From Colletotrichum lupini (lineage: Eukaryota > Ascomycota > Sordariomycetes > Glomerellales > Glomerellaceae), in contig NC_064679.1 of assembly GCF_023278565.1 (NCBI RefSeq), forward strand, positions 3,100,001 through 3,164,000: DNA of 64,000 nucleotides, written 5' to 3'. The notes beneath the pieces were generated by a model. That model saw only the letters and a program-made list of their open reading frames with translations, did no database searches and was not told the DNA's origin. Positions within the stretch are counted from its first letter, which is position 1. Every line of letters starts with the position of its first letter. Shown piece after piece: positions 12,101 through 24,554 of the stretch. The translations under genes and the position numbers were made by a program.

Positions 12101-15011
12101 TCGTAACCGTGAACTGGGGCACACCCCTGCCACCTTCAATTCTGTCCCGTTTTTCTTTTACCCACCTCACTTGCATGTCAATTTCTTCCTTGGCTGTGAT
12201 GGAATCATCAGAGGAAGGAAGCAAAAGACTTTTTTTTCCTTCTCCAGTCATTCCTTCCCTTCACTTTTCCACTGCCTTCCCAAATTCCCGTCGGAGCCTT
12301 CCTCGCGCACGTCGTTTGGCTTGTACATACGTAGTAGTATGTATTCTTGAACTAAACCCACCCCCGTTCCAATGTCAATCTTCACCCCACCCTTCCAATT
12401 CCCGCCGCACGCTGCCTCCCCGCTGGAAAATCCATTAAAGTGTGAAGCGTGGTGTGTTCTTCCATTGCTCGCCACACCCGAAAAACGCCGCCCGTCTGTC
12501 GCCGCCGTTCCTTCCTTCTGGGTCTCGGCAGCTTCTGTGCGTTCTCCGGTTTGGTGATTCTTTGGTGACTTCCATTTGAGACCGGTCGACGGAGTAAGGC
12601 AGGTAGGTGCCTTGGTCCATGTACGCTCCCTGTCACCGTCATCATACGCAGTAGGTAGGTTGCGGTGCCAAATCCCAATCTCAAGACTCTCAATTCTCTC
12701 CTCCCCCGGTACCTTAGCCTTCCCCTCCACGCCACACCCTCTACAGGTTCCAGTTTACACACCCCCACCCCTCTCCTTCTCACTCACCCACACCCCCAGC
12801 CAGAAAACTTGGAGACCTTGTCCCAGTCCAGTCCAATCCATTTCATTCCCAGCTTTCCCATCTTCCTTACGTCGCGTTGCGCCGGGACATCTGCGACTGA
12901 CCTGCCTTCTGCACCTGCCGCCGCTCTTGCTAGTCGCTACCTCACTAAGGTGTAGGTCCAGTGCCTTACTATCCGTACTCCGTTCTGTTCGCTCTGCTGA
13001 TACTCTCTCTGCGCATGCACCAGCCCATCCCAGCCCAGCTCTAGCATCGACCAAGCTCCAGCCCGCTTCCCACACCATCACCTCGCATCGCACCTGCTGA
13101 TGCGACCTGCTTAGCTGCGCGTTATCCGACCTCATCCCTCCCGCCATTGGCGATTTACTAGACCCTCATTCTCCCGGTCGCGGGGTTCACCAGTTCCTTC
13201 TGTCACTGTCAGAGATACTACTCCGTACACACACACACACACACACACACACAGGCGGCACACACACACCAACACCAACTCCAGATCCAGCTCCAATACA
13301 CAGACAGCTCTGAGCAAATTGGACAGCCCAGCCTTTCTCGGTCACTGCGATAATTGCAGATACACTCTATTACACGCTTCCCAAGACGCGTCCAGGACAA
13401 ACCGAGGCAGGGCTACCTACACTCAGGACAAGAACGCCATCGGAAGATAGCCACGAGAAATCCACAAGGCTGCCTCGCAAATTGTTATGCTGCGTACGAA
13501 CAAATAATAAAGCGACAAAGCAGCCGACAGACGCTTCCTTTGCTTCTTAATAATCGCCGTTGATACCGACGCCCTCGCACCTCGCTCTCTTCAGCTTCCC
13601 ACCATCCATCCTGTCGCATTCCATCGCATACCGTCGCGTCGCATAACCTCGCTCCGTGAACCCCTGGTCTACTTGTCTCCGAGACCCTGACCAGCATCCT
13701 GTCGCCGTCGCCGTCCCTGATATCGACGACATAATCGACAACTCCGACCCATCGTCATCGTACTTGGCCGACTCCGTTCGCCCACGAGATAATCCCCGTC
13801 GCTTCCAGGCTGCGAAACCCCCTCCATTCGCTGGGAGTCGCGTTTTCCTTCACCCACCCCTCTCTACCACAGACACACACTCCTCGCGCAAACCCTCCGC
13901 GGGGACAGGAGCACAGAAGTCGCCCAGAAGGGCATTCGGCTGCAAGTTGACAAGCGCAAGCATCCGACTAGGCCGCGCTACACCCAGAGGTACATCCAGC
14001 TCTGCCTGCTCTACCTTAGTTCCTCCAAGTACCTCTCAGACTCTTCAGTCTGGCTGCCTGCTCAGGGAAGGGTACTTTGGCTTCACACCCCGACGGCACG
14101 ATTCGACGAGGCACCTTCCATTCACCCTCCCCCTCCGTACCACGACCTTGCCGTTCTCATCAGGTCGCCCACTTCTCCCCGTCCATCCATCATCTGTCTA
14201 TCCTATCCGTAATTACCATAGGTATACCTTACCACACGACGTCTTTGCGAACTCCAACCAACCATCCATCATCTTCCCTCCTTCACCATCGCACGCGCGC
14301 ATCTCCACCGGCAACAGCCTTCAGATTCTGCGCCCACACTTATTCTTTGCGTCTCGCGGCCTTGTTCACGTAAACAAGGGCTCATCAACAGCTTCATTTC
14401 ATACTATCCAGACGTCGCAAGACACACAGGCTTTACTTCTTGCCGCGTGGAAATCGAGAAGAGGAAAATTCAGCAAATCTTCGCCACACGCTTCTCCTCC
14501 TCACATCTTACAAAGCTGCTACACACAGGCCCTCTCGCCAAAGAACCTACCTACCCGTCACGCCCCGGGCCCCAAGGACACAGACCCTATCCCATACTCT
14601 ATTGAGTTCTACGGCTTGGTTGTACCGGCGCTGCAACTCAACTCTTGCATTTCCATCTAGAGTTCAGAGTTTCCTTAGCCATACGCCCCCATAACCCTCT
14701 TATTCCTGTCCTGCGGTACGGATTCAGAAGAGCGAACAAAAGGCAAGAAAAAGCTTCCATTTCGATTTCTTCTCAGGCCGCTCCCCCTACCCGTCGTTAC
14801 TCGACATACTTTTCCGCCAGGGACATTTCAGAGCTTCGCGCCAACCATATGCACGCATAAGCCTGCCCTGCATCACCCAACGCACCCTCCCCAGACCCAG
14901 TGTCGCCTTCGCCCGCGACCCGGCCGGAAGGCAATCCAACTATATCAAGACACGTCTTTCGTTGTTCTGATCTTGTCTTGACGAATCTACCGGGAGACGT
15001 TTGCGCGCTCA
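12101..15011 (+). promoter_or_regulatory. Pyrimidine-rich upstream/leader region of RSC7
   Basis: The plus strand is strongly C/T-rich (many CCTTC, CTCTC and CACC runs) up to the RSC7 start codon. Long CT-rich leaders are common before highly regulated filamentous-fungal genes, so I read this as promoter plus 5' untranslated leader. The split between the two cannot be seen. A 334-codon open frame at 13,656-14,660 starts at GTG, is low in complexity and looks like a by-product of the composition. A CA microsatellite sits at 13,227-13,253. Confidence 0.4.
13227..13253. repeat. AC dinucleotide microsatellite
   Basis: 27 bases of perfect alternating A and C, directly after an exact TACTCCGTA 9-mer (13,219-13,227). 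Confidence 0.95.
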
Positions 15012-17312
15012 ATGTACTCCACTCAGCCGAACGGAGCTGATAGTGCGACAATCAACCCAGCTGCCCTCAACTCTCCTGGTATGTTGCTTATTTCACTATC
15101 CATCGCCCCCCTCCACAGTTTTAAGCCCCCCGCCTCCACCCAGCCTGCTCGCTAGCCGTCATCGCATTCCACTGCGAGGCCCTGGCCGGATTAGCAACCA
15201 TTTCTCCATGCGCAACTACCACTTGCGCGCCCCCCCCCCCCCTTCGCCTGTTTGAGCCATGGCTATGACCTTTCTTACCACAATTGTCCTGCCATAACAT
15301 TATGCTGACGGCTTTGATCATCGTATAGACCTGCTCAACGCAAGCACTCGCGGCATCAAAAGAAGCCGCTCCCCGGACTACTTCCAGGGAAATCCATCCT
15401 CAGGCATTGCCGGTATGTCCTTCCCATGCAGAATCTCACTTTTCCCCATCATGCTTGTACTGTTCACCAGTCGCGCGTGTAACCTCTTGCTTCCTTCCCC
15501 GCCGCGCGCAACGCGATACAAACTAACACTAGTATCTTTGTAGGTGACTCCAACCCGAGAAAACGTGGGAAGTCATCCAAGTCCAAATCATCTGGTGCCA
15601 TTTCCGAGACTGCCGGTCAGGCCCCAGTAGCCAACATGCCTCAAAATATTCCACCACCGCAAACCCCCCAGAACCAGAGCGCGCCGCTGCCTGGGGGTCA
15701 AGCCGCCGTCAATTACGCGCCCGCGCAGGCCTCGCCTCCGCCCAAGACGACACCAACAAAGACTACCTTGAAAGCTCTCCCTACAGTGAGAGATCATACC
15801 ACCGACCAGCTGAACCCCGCCGGCGACGAGTACCTCCCGAGAGAAATCGACGAGTTTGGAGAGAAGAAGGTGATGCCCAATGGCCAGTTGTTGGGCGGCC
15901 GCGAATACAGATGCCGAACTTTCTTAGTTCCCAACCGTGGGGATAAGCTTTTCATGCTGGCGACTGAATGCGCGAGAGTTTTGGGATACCGAGATTCCTA
16001 CCTTCTTTTCAACAAGAATAGGTCGCTCTTCAAGATCATTGCCAGCCAACCCGAGAAGGACGACCTCGTCAGTCAGGAGATTCTGCCATTCTCTTACAGA
16101 TCACGACAAATTGCCATTGTCACGGCCCGATCCATGTTCCGCCAGTTTGGAAGTCGCGTCATTGTCAACGGTAGAAGAGTTCGGGATGATTACTGGGAGA
16201 CAAAGGCCCGTAAACAAGGATTCACAGAGGCCGACCCCGCTGGCGAAAAGCGTCCTGGAGCAGCCAAGGCCAGGGAAGCCGCAGCCGAGGCGCAGAACCA
16301 GGTTCTGCTGGGTGGCCCTCACGGTGAGATCGTCTACAGCAACACACCCAGCCAATTCCCCGGCGCCCCTCAACCCCAAATCGTCCAACCAGGTATGCTT
16401 GGAGCGCCAACCGGAACCACGACCAGAATGCCCGTGATAACACTAGGATCAGAGCTCAGTGACAACCGCCCTCGCGACTATAGCGGAATTCTCAAGGGAG
16501 GTCCACGTCAGGAAATTACCGGCCCGGCTTACCAGGATCAAACTCGACCTGCTCAGATTGGAGAAGTTCATGCCCAGGCCCACCACGCTGCCGAGTACAA
16601 CCGGTCTCTCAACCAGCAACGGGAGATGCGAGGCGACTACCTCCAGGGTATTTGGAGAAGGCCGCATGAGCAGCCCCAGTCGACGAATCTTGTCCAAAAT
16701 GTTGCCACCAGCGAAGCCGCCGTTCCTGCTACCCGAGCAACACAATCGCCGCACACCACGGCGAGCAATATGCCGTCGCAGTCAGGCATTGTGCCCAACC
16801 AAAGTCCTCAAATGATGATGACAGCCCCGCCGTACTCTCAATCGATCCATGCGCAGAATCCCATCAGCCAGGCTCCAATGAGAGGCATGGCTCAGCCATC
16901 TGCCCAAAAGAACAATAAGCCGACGACTTTGCCTGCAGCCGGGAGTGCGAGCAGCATGCCTCAGGGTGCCCAGGGCTATCACTACCCAGGGACTGGTCAA
17001 ATGTGGCCCCAGACGCAGCAGGCTCCTCAACAACATAACTACTCTGGATATACGACACAGGGCCAGCAGCCGCATCAGCAGTCGCCGGCTCCCCAACTGC
17101 GACATGCAACCAGCGGCGTGCAGCCGGGTATGCAATTTTCGGGAATGCCAGGCATGGGCCAGAGTTATGGTGCCGCCGGCCAAGGGATCTACCCGACAGA
17201 CCAAACCCCGCGTCAGTATATGCCCCAGCCGAACCAGGGATCTCCGGCCGTGACACAGGCCTGGTCCAACCAGCAAACGCCAGCCCAATGGTGGTCGAAC
17301 CAACCTCAATGA
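15012..17312 (+). CDS. RSC7: RSC7/Swp82-family chromatin-remodelling subunit
   Basis: This encodes a 639-residue nuclear protein of the RSC7/Npl6 (and Swp82) family, non-catalytic subunits of the RSC and SWI/SNF ATP-dependent nucleosome remodellers. Three exons join in frame: 15,012-15,078, 15,329-15,412 and 15,544-17,312. Both introns have GTATGT donors and TAG acceptors. The N-terminus has a basic, nuclear-localisation-like run (GIKRSRSPDYF, then RKRGKSSKSKS). The conserved family domain spans about residues 127-290, with the motifs GREYRCRTF, FMLATECARVLGYRDSYLLF, IVTARSMFRQFGSRVI and RRVRDDYWETKARKQGF. The remaining 350 or so residues are Q/P/M-rich and probably disordered, as is usual in the family. 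I chose the ATG at 15,012 because the spliced N-terminus resembles the fungal family and the frame runs through both junctions. Confidence is high for the family; assignment to RSC rather than SWI/SNF rests on recall. Confidence 0.93.
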
Positions 17313-20300
17313 GGACCGGAGAAGAGAGTCGAAACACGATGACCCCGTTCAAGTTGCAATTTCGCTTCTACAACAAACAGCGTTGTGCCAACTACACTTT
17401 TTTGTCCCTTTGATATATATAGGCGGCGGTAACTCCCTGGCTTTCGCCGGTTTGGCAGCCTTGCTGCCCTTCTGAAGGATACCCAAGCATACAGTTCGGT
17501 GGAGGCTATGTGCTTTTGGGCTGCGGACCTGTCAGTCTTCGTACAGCATTTTGGCCGAGAAGGATGGATAGAGGAGTAGTGGGGAACTAGGAACACAGGG
17601 GCTCAGCTCCTTGGCGGAGGGAATGGTCTTTTCACTGTAACGCGCCTCTATTCGTGGTTTAGTCAAAGTTTCTGGCATCTTAGGGAGGATGCATTGTTTC
17701 TTTTCTGTTGATCATTGTTGGATTCGATTCTCTCAGACTCATCATCACCCACGAACACCTTTTTTTCTGTTTCGACTGTTTTTGATTTCTTTCGCCGTTG
17801 GCACACGGGCACCTCGGACTTCAGTTTGATACCATCGCCGTCCTCCGTCACCGATTCGCTTCGCTTCACGAGCTGTTTTAGTTAGTCCTTCTCATCCTCT
17901 CGAATACACGATACCACACGAATACCACGTCCACGCGTTCACATCGCCGCGAAACTGAATACACATCACTCAGCCACATTAGCTGCCGCGGCAATGTTAA
18001 CGAATATGGCAGTATTGAGCCTCGTTACTCAGCAGCACCTGAGCTCATCGAATGAGGAAGGTGTAGCCGCGAGGCCATACACAGTGCCAGTTCTCTGGGA
18101 TCCTTGGAGCCTGAGCTTTCATGCTCAAGACCAAGAGCATCTCTCACGTTGAAGGACACTTGCGTTCTGGTGTGTTCTGATATCGATATGGCCCGTGAGG
18201 TATGACGGGGCCCTTCTCTGGCAGGGAGTCAAGGTTATCACGAAAGCGAAGAACCATGAGGAGGACAAGTTACAATATGGTTTTAAGGTTTACCCACAAT
18301 CCAGGGTGCACCCTTTTTACAAAGACAGCGAAAGCGCTTTGGGTCGTCCTTGGAGGGGGCACTTGACATGGGCGAAGACCCTTTCCAGTCTGCATGTCGG
18401 CGGTCAAATGATTTTGGCCTTGTTTTATCTTTGTGTCGGCCGATACGGCAGCATCGATGGAGTTGTGTGTGTATTGCTCTTGGGTGAAACTCGATATTGG
18501 TCGTCGTGTTTTGGTTAACCAGGAACTCGGGAAGCGCCATGATCCGGCATCGGGGTGGGATTTGTTTCGTTTCTTCCGCGGCAAAGTGGCAGTGGCAGGG
18601 AGGCTTCTCTGGGATTGGATTGCATGAGGGCCGTGTCGATCGAACACCTGTGGCTCGTGTTTGGTTTTTGTTCGTCTGGGATCCTTTTTGTTTGTCCTTG
18701 TTTCTTGATTGTACAACTCGGTTGCACGACTGACGGGCGGGCGGGCGGTGCGGACAAGAGATGAGATGGGGGTGGCCGTTTGGAGACACATTTGGACATT
18801 TGGAGGACAGTGCTGCTTTCTGATTTTCTTCTCTTTAATGCAAACACGTTTTTTCCATTTTCCCTTTCAATATTGCGGCCCACGTTTACTACCAACGTTA
18901 CTGCCTAATCTGCGTCTGCAGTGCGCCTATACGTTTGTTTTCCCTTCTCTCTCTCGGCTCAGATGGGACAACTATTTAAAGCATGGACGAGGGTGACCGG
19001 TAACAGCGTGCCCCGGAGGATGCATGTGCCATCTGGTCGTGACTTTGAGTTTCTCCATGGTAGAAGGAAGGCTTCGTTATCGGGACGAAGACCGGCATGT
19101 TGTGAGACAAGGGTCTGTGTACTCTTCTTCAGTCCATTAACTCACTGCAGCGGGCAGGTTTTGGAAACCTGTGTCTGATCTTTCTGTCCCTAGGCGTACA
19201 CCTCCCTCTCCCCCTCCTCCCCGACAAACAGATCATTGCCGCTTTACCGCCAGTATTCTGAGGTATGTGCTATGTAGGTAGGTAGGCCCCCCCTTCCACA
19301 TCGCCTCTGTCGTCCGGGATCCACGGGAAGATAGTTCAAGGTGATGAAAGAAGGTTGACTGGTGAATGTGATGTGGGATGTTTTGGGACATGTGGTCTAG
19401 TCTTCCTCTCTCTCTCCCTCTTTCTGAGTGTCCCTCTCACACGTGCCTTGAGGCAGAGCACCCCTCCCCCTTTTCAACTCTCTCGGCCGAGGGAAGAGAG
19501 GATTGGAATCCGAAGCCGAAGGTCCTCTTTTTCGTCCTCTACTACCTCCTCCCTTCCCGTTTCCGTTAGGAAGAATGGGTTTGCTTTGGGTAACTAGTTC
19601 GGACTCTTTTGATGAGGGGGGCCGGGGAGAGATGTAGGAGGAGTATTCAAGGAGGGGGAGGTAGGGGAGGGACAGGGTACCGAGGTGGTGTACACTGTTC
19701 TCCATGTGCTCTTACACCACGGTTACTCTCGTTACTCTTGATCTGTGGTTGGACGATTGATTTTTTGTCCATCAATGATTTTTGGTTGACTTTCTCAGAC
19801 ATTAGGAGGCGGATGAACTCCGTGTCTTTCGAATATTAATCTCAACAATGGTTTACAAGAGAGAAAGGGAAGGATACTTTTCTTGTGTACGGGGATTTCA
19901 TAACTGCCGATCCAAGGTGCCGACAAGAACGGATTACATTTTCCATAACTCTCGCAACGGGGGAGAAAAAAGAGAAAGAAAGAAAAAACGCAAAAGAGCC
20001 TCGAGGTTTTGATAGAGTTCTCCCCTGGATACTAGTCACAGGAGCGCCTTTTGGCGCATGCTCTGTTTGGGGGAGGTTAGGTGAAAAGTGTGACCGGAAA
20101 AGTGTGGGAAAGAATACGCGATGAAGGGAAAAACCGCCTGGGGAGAGAAGAGTAAGAGAGCAAGGGCGTGTGGGAGTGTGTAATGAAAGTTGACGATACC
20201 GAAGATGCGGCTCCTTAGGCGGAGAACAAGGTTGGGGTTGGGGAGGGAGCCGTTGGGAGAGAGGTGTGTAAAATGTGCGAATGCGCAGAGAAAGAGGCAT

Positions 20301-20540
20301 GGCGAATGTGTAAAGAGAGAACCACGTCTTCGGGACTTTCGGGGGAGGATAAGATGATAATCGGAAGGGAAAGCCCGTTGGCGATGGATGTCTCATGGAA
20401 GCGCCGCGCCGCTGTCGTGAGGTATAAGATCTTTTCTCGGACCCTTTGTGCGTCTGCCGTTTAAGAGTTAGCAACGAAAACGGTCGAGAGGGTGGGCTGA
20501 GGCCCAGAGATCCGGAGTGGAAAACTGAGGTATAGGGTGC
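17313..20540. other. RSC7 3' region and anonymous intergenic DNA
   Basis: The first few hundred bases are probably the RSC7 3' untranslated region. The rest contains no gene I can support. A 210-codon minus-strand frame (19,842-20,474) lacks any recognisable motif, is rich in S/P/F/R and is probably composition-driven. Confidence 0.45.
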
Positions 20541-20541
20541 C

Positions 20542-20557
20542 GCTCGCGCGCGCGAGC

Positions 20558-20590
<33 letters not shown>
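20542..20590. repeat. CG palindrome joined to AG microsatellite
   Basis: A perfect 16-bp palindrome, GCTCGCGCGCGCGAGC (20,542-20,557), is followed after one base by 16 AG units (20,559-20,590). It lies just left of the AT-rich island. Alternating CG and polypurine tracts are known to form non-B DNA. Confidence 0.9.
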
Positions 20591-20594
<4 letters not shown>

Positions 20595-20639
20595 GAGGAT
20601 CTATAGTGAAGGGTGTTTAGTAAAAAGGTAGTGGCGTGT

Positions 20640-23600
20640 AGTAATTAATAGTAGTGGGGTAATATTAGCGAGGATAAATTACAACGGACTCAATGCGAGT
20701 CAGTATAGCTACGGCAGACTATAAGAGGCACTCCGCTAAAACACTTTTTTTATATATTAAAACAGAAATTATATTTTATAGTTACCTTACCACTTAGAAT
20801 AGGGTTTAGATTAGTATAATAACTTATAAATAGGGGTTATAAAGATTTATAACTTAAGAAATATTTTAATTTCGTAATATATTAAACCGTATAATAATAT
20901 ATAAAATCGTATAATATCGTACTCCGATATAAAAGTTTTTTTTCTCTTTATAACTTTATTATAAAAATAATTATTACTTTTTACTTTTTTATAAATAAAA
21001 ATTACTCTTTACTTAAGTTATTAAACTAATAGCTTACTTATAAATATTATAATATAAATTTATAATAACTTCTAGTTTTTATATAAAACGTTACTAAACT
21101 AATTAACTTTATAATACCTCTTTATAAAACTATTTTAAAACGACTAATTAATAATAATACTTATATAGGCTTTACTTTTTTTATATAATAAGAACGTATA
21201 AACGTATAAACCTTAATATTAATAAAATCTCTTTTTATAAACTTAAAAGAGTAAAAACGAAGTATTTAATAAATAAAAAAGGAGCTAAAGTAATTATTAA
21301 TAATTAATATCTTTATTATATTATATAATATATCCTTTTTTAAAAACGAACTTAACAATTTCTAAGTAATAACTTATACTAATATCTAAATTATTAAAAC
21401 ATTTATTAAAAAAGTTTAGTTTAATTACTTCTTAACGTTTATTTTATATTAAAATATCTAGCACGTATAGCTTTAACGAGGTAATGCGGGATATTCTTAT
21501 AAAGAATATAAAAAGTGAATATTCATATAGAAGCAAGAATATATGAATATAGGGGATATAAGCGTATATAAAAGAGGTTTTTGTAGTAAAGAGAGTAATA
21601 TAGTTAAATTACTATATGAGAAGTTGCTTGCTTAACGAAAGGTCTAGGTAGGCAAATACACGCCTATATATAGGCATAAAAACCTCCTACTAGAATATTC
21701 CATTGCTTATTAATTATGATATAATTAATAAGCGTATACGTAAGTGAATGCGTAATCGTAGTACGTAATTCCGCCTCGAGTAAATTCCAGATTATTCAGT
21801 TACCTTCTAGTACATTCCATTGCTCACGTAAGCTTATATAAGCAGTATTGCTTACATAATCAATACCTATAATAATCTACAGAAATCGTAGATTAATATG
21901 GTATATAGGTTGCTTACGTAATATTGATAATAAGGCGAATAATAAGGTAAACAAAGTTACCTTCGTAACAATATCCTTTAGTATATCTTAGTACTCTCTG
22001 TATTTATAAAGACTCGGAGGAGTAGAATAGCTATTTAAAAAGTTAGTAAATAGTTTAGAAATATTTCGGAATAGATTTAGAATCGCTTTAGAACCTTTTT
22101 AAGAAACTTCGTTATACTAGCCCTAAATAACCTTAACTTTATTATAGCCCTTAATATACTTATAATTCGTATTTAATTAGAAAGTTAAAAAGGCATTCTT
22201 TTTCTAAAGTTCAGCTTACTCTAGATAAAAAGCAATATAAATATAATTATACCTATTATTATTAAAATATTAAATATACTAAAAAGAAGTTAGAATAGAT
22301 TTAGAGTCGATTCGGAAATAGTTCTTAACGCTTTATAAAATACTTACGTTAATATAATAACGGGCTTATGTATATTAATACTCGTTCTATATAGCTAAGC
22401 GAGATAACCTAGCTAGAAAATAAAGAGCTTTTTATATTCGTATAATATTTATAAGCTAATTAGTATTACTAAGGGTATTATAAATCTCTATAATAGTCCG
22501 ACTATAGAATTTATTATAGAGCTTAGTAAGCTCCTTTAATTATAAGAATATATTTAAAAGTAGTTAGGAACTAATTCTAAATATATTCGGAACGTTTTCC
22601 TTACTTAATCCGCTTCTTAGTTAACTAATCTTTTTTATAATATTCTAAAGTTCTAAATAAATACTCTTAGGTATTTAAATAAGCGGTAGAAGGGGGTGCT
22701 TATAGGTACTATAAGAAGTTAAAATAATTACTAGTTTTATAATAATATTAACTAGTACCTAATAGTTCTATTTTACTAGACATAATATTTAGAGAATTTC
22801 TTCTGGGATAACATGATTTATATCTAAATTGTGTTAGAATCACTTCGGAATATATTTAGAATAGATTTAGAACTAGCTTACTATAATGTCGTAATTTCCG
22901 CCTATTACTCATAAAAAGGTAATACTTATCTCCTCCTACTATATTAACCTCTTCTCCCTATAATATAAAGCGTATTAAAAGTAAATAGGCTTAGTATTTA
23001 ATCGGAGGAAATCTAATATAATGGTTTTCGCTATTACTATATAGATTCCTATAAATATACTATATAGTAAGTAATTAAGTACTAGGAATATACTAAAGAG
23101 ATTCGGAATTAGTTTTAAATAAGTTATGAATCGGTTTAGGATAATATATATATACTATATTAGTTATTAATAACTTTTATATTATAATCTTTATAGAATA
23201 GGGTATAAGAAGTACTTATTTTAAATTATTTAAGCTATGCCTTTACCTATTTATAAGAATAATTAATAAGGACTGCTTCTAAACTAGTTCGGAATCGATT
23301 TAGAAGACTTATATAATTACTCTTTTTTTTAGTAGTATCCTATAGATACGTTTACGTATAGAGGTAATATCCTTAGCTATATCTTTTATAACTCGAGTAT
23401 AGTTCTAATAAGGTAAAGTTTAGTTAAAATATAAATACGCTTTACTACTAGTATAATAATACGTAAAGCGTTTATAAACTTAATTTTATAAAAAGGCGAA
23501 TATAGTAGTCTTTGGAGGTACTAAACGAGTATTATTATATTAAAGCTATTAAGTTCGGAATTAGTTTAGAAATAGTTTAGAACGACCTTAGAAAGTATTA

Positions 23601-24130
23601 TATACCGTTCCCTATAGCGCTTTAATATCCTTTAGATATAAACTACGTATATCGATATAGTATATAATACCTTTTTTACTTATCTCTAAATACCGTATTA
23701 ATTAATTATAATATATAATCTTTTATATTATAATTTAGTAATTATTTTATTAGTTCTAATACCCGCTTATAGTAGCTTTAGTAAAGATTAAAGTAGGTAA
23801 TACTTTAAAAGTTTTATTAAAAGGGTTCTAAACCTATTTAAAATAAGTTTAGAAATAGTTTAAGAAAAGTTTTATCTCTTCTTATTTAAATAGACTATTA
23901 CTTTTATAGAATTCTTAAAATATATTAAGATTATCTCGTATTTATTAGTTAAAGTAATAAAGGTTAAAAAGTAATATTAATAATTTAAGTTCGGGGAAAA
24001 TACCCGTATTATCTAGCGAATTTATTAAAACTATTCTAAATAGGTTCCGAATCGGTCCTAAACCGATTCGGAACTATTTTAGTATAACTATAATTTCTAT
24101 CCGAGGTATGTAGGAGGAGAAGTTAAAAAA
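20640..24130. repeat. AT-rich, ORF-free island (RIP-like decayed repeats)
   Basis: About 3.5 kb of very AT-rich sequence contrasts sharply with GC-balanced DNA on both sides. No open frame of 60 codons exists in any of six frames across 20.5-24.5 kb. TA steps dominate and CA/TG are scarce, as expected for repeat-induced point mutation of old transposon DNA. A degenerate motif of the form TTCGGAATNGATTTAGAA, in either orientation, recurs nine times between 22,060 and 24,080 at spacings of about 175-275 bp. That suggests a decayed tandem or nested repeat. The original element cannot be named from the sequence. Confidence 0.8.
21705..21733. repeat. 13-bp perfect inverted repeat
   Basis: The arms GCTTATTAATTAT and ATAATTAATAAGC are separated by GAT. 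They lie in a somewhat less AT-rich sub-segment (about 21,470-21,960) that also holds two copies of an ATTCCATTGCT motif (around 21,697 and 21,811). Confidence 0.85.
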
Positions 24131-24554
24131 ATTCTATTCTGGTATGTGGCCCGTGACCTGACCTATGGTGCACGGACAAAAAGTTGAAAATATGTGGGGT
24201 GGTCAGCTAACCCCCCCTCCCCCCCACAGGTCAGTTTACCTGTGTTCACCGTCTGCCCGGTGAGGTGGTGACGGGAGGTGATGCAATGACGCTGATAGTT
24301 TCATTATCGATAAGAGATAGGAAGAACGGACGTTCTCGATAAGGAACCGTTCAAGCGCCACAGGCTTCCTGATTCGTTTGTCAGCCGCCCCACGGTGACC
24401 GCGCCTCACCTCACTTCAATTTTCATCATCAAAGAGTGCCCAGCCCAGTGTGAAGGGGCGGCGAAATAAATAAATTCAAAGAAAATTCATCGCCATCGTC
24501 GCTAACTCATTTTTTCGACAAAAAGGCGACTGAGAAATCGACAAGTCAGAAAAA
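24131..24554 (+). promoter_or_regulatory. Upstream region of DIS3
   Basis: GC-balanced DNA resumes between the AT-rich island and the DIS3 start codon. It presumably holds the DIS3 promoter and leader. No TATA box is evident. A C-rich run lies at about 24,211-24,226. Confidence 0.45.

Noticed and set aside
13656..14660. 334-codon open frame upstream of RSC7
   Set aside because: It has a GTG start and low-complexity S/P/T/R content produced by the pyrimidine-rich strand; it lies in the probable leader.
19842..20474. 210-codon minus-strand open frame
   Set aside because: Biased S/P/F/R composition next to purine-rich repeats, with no motif and no support for a start.
20640..24130. An intact transposon in the AT-rich island
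   Set aside because: No open frames, no long terminal repeats and no convincing terminal inverted repeats or target-site duplications were seen.
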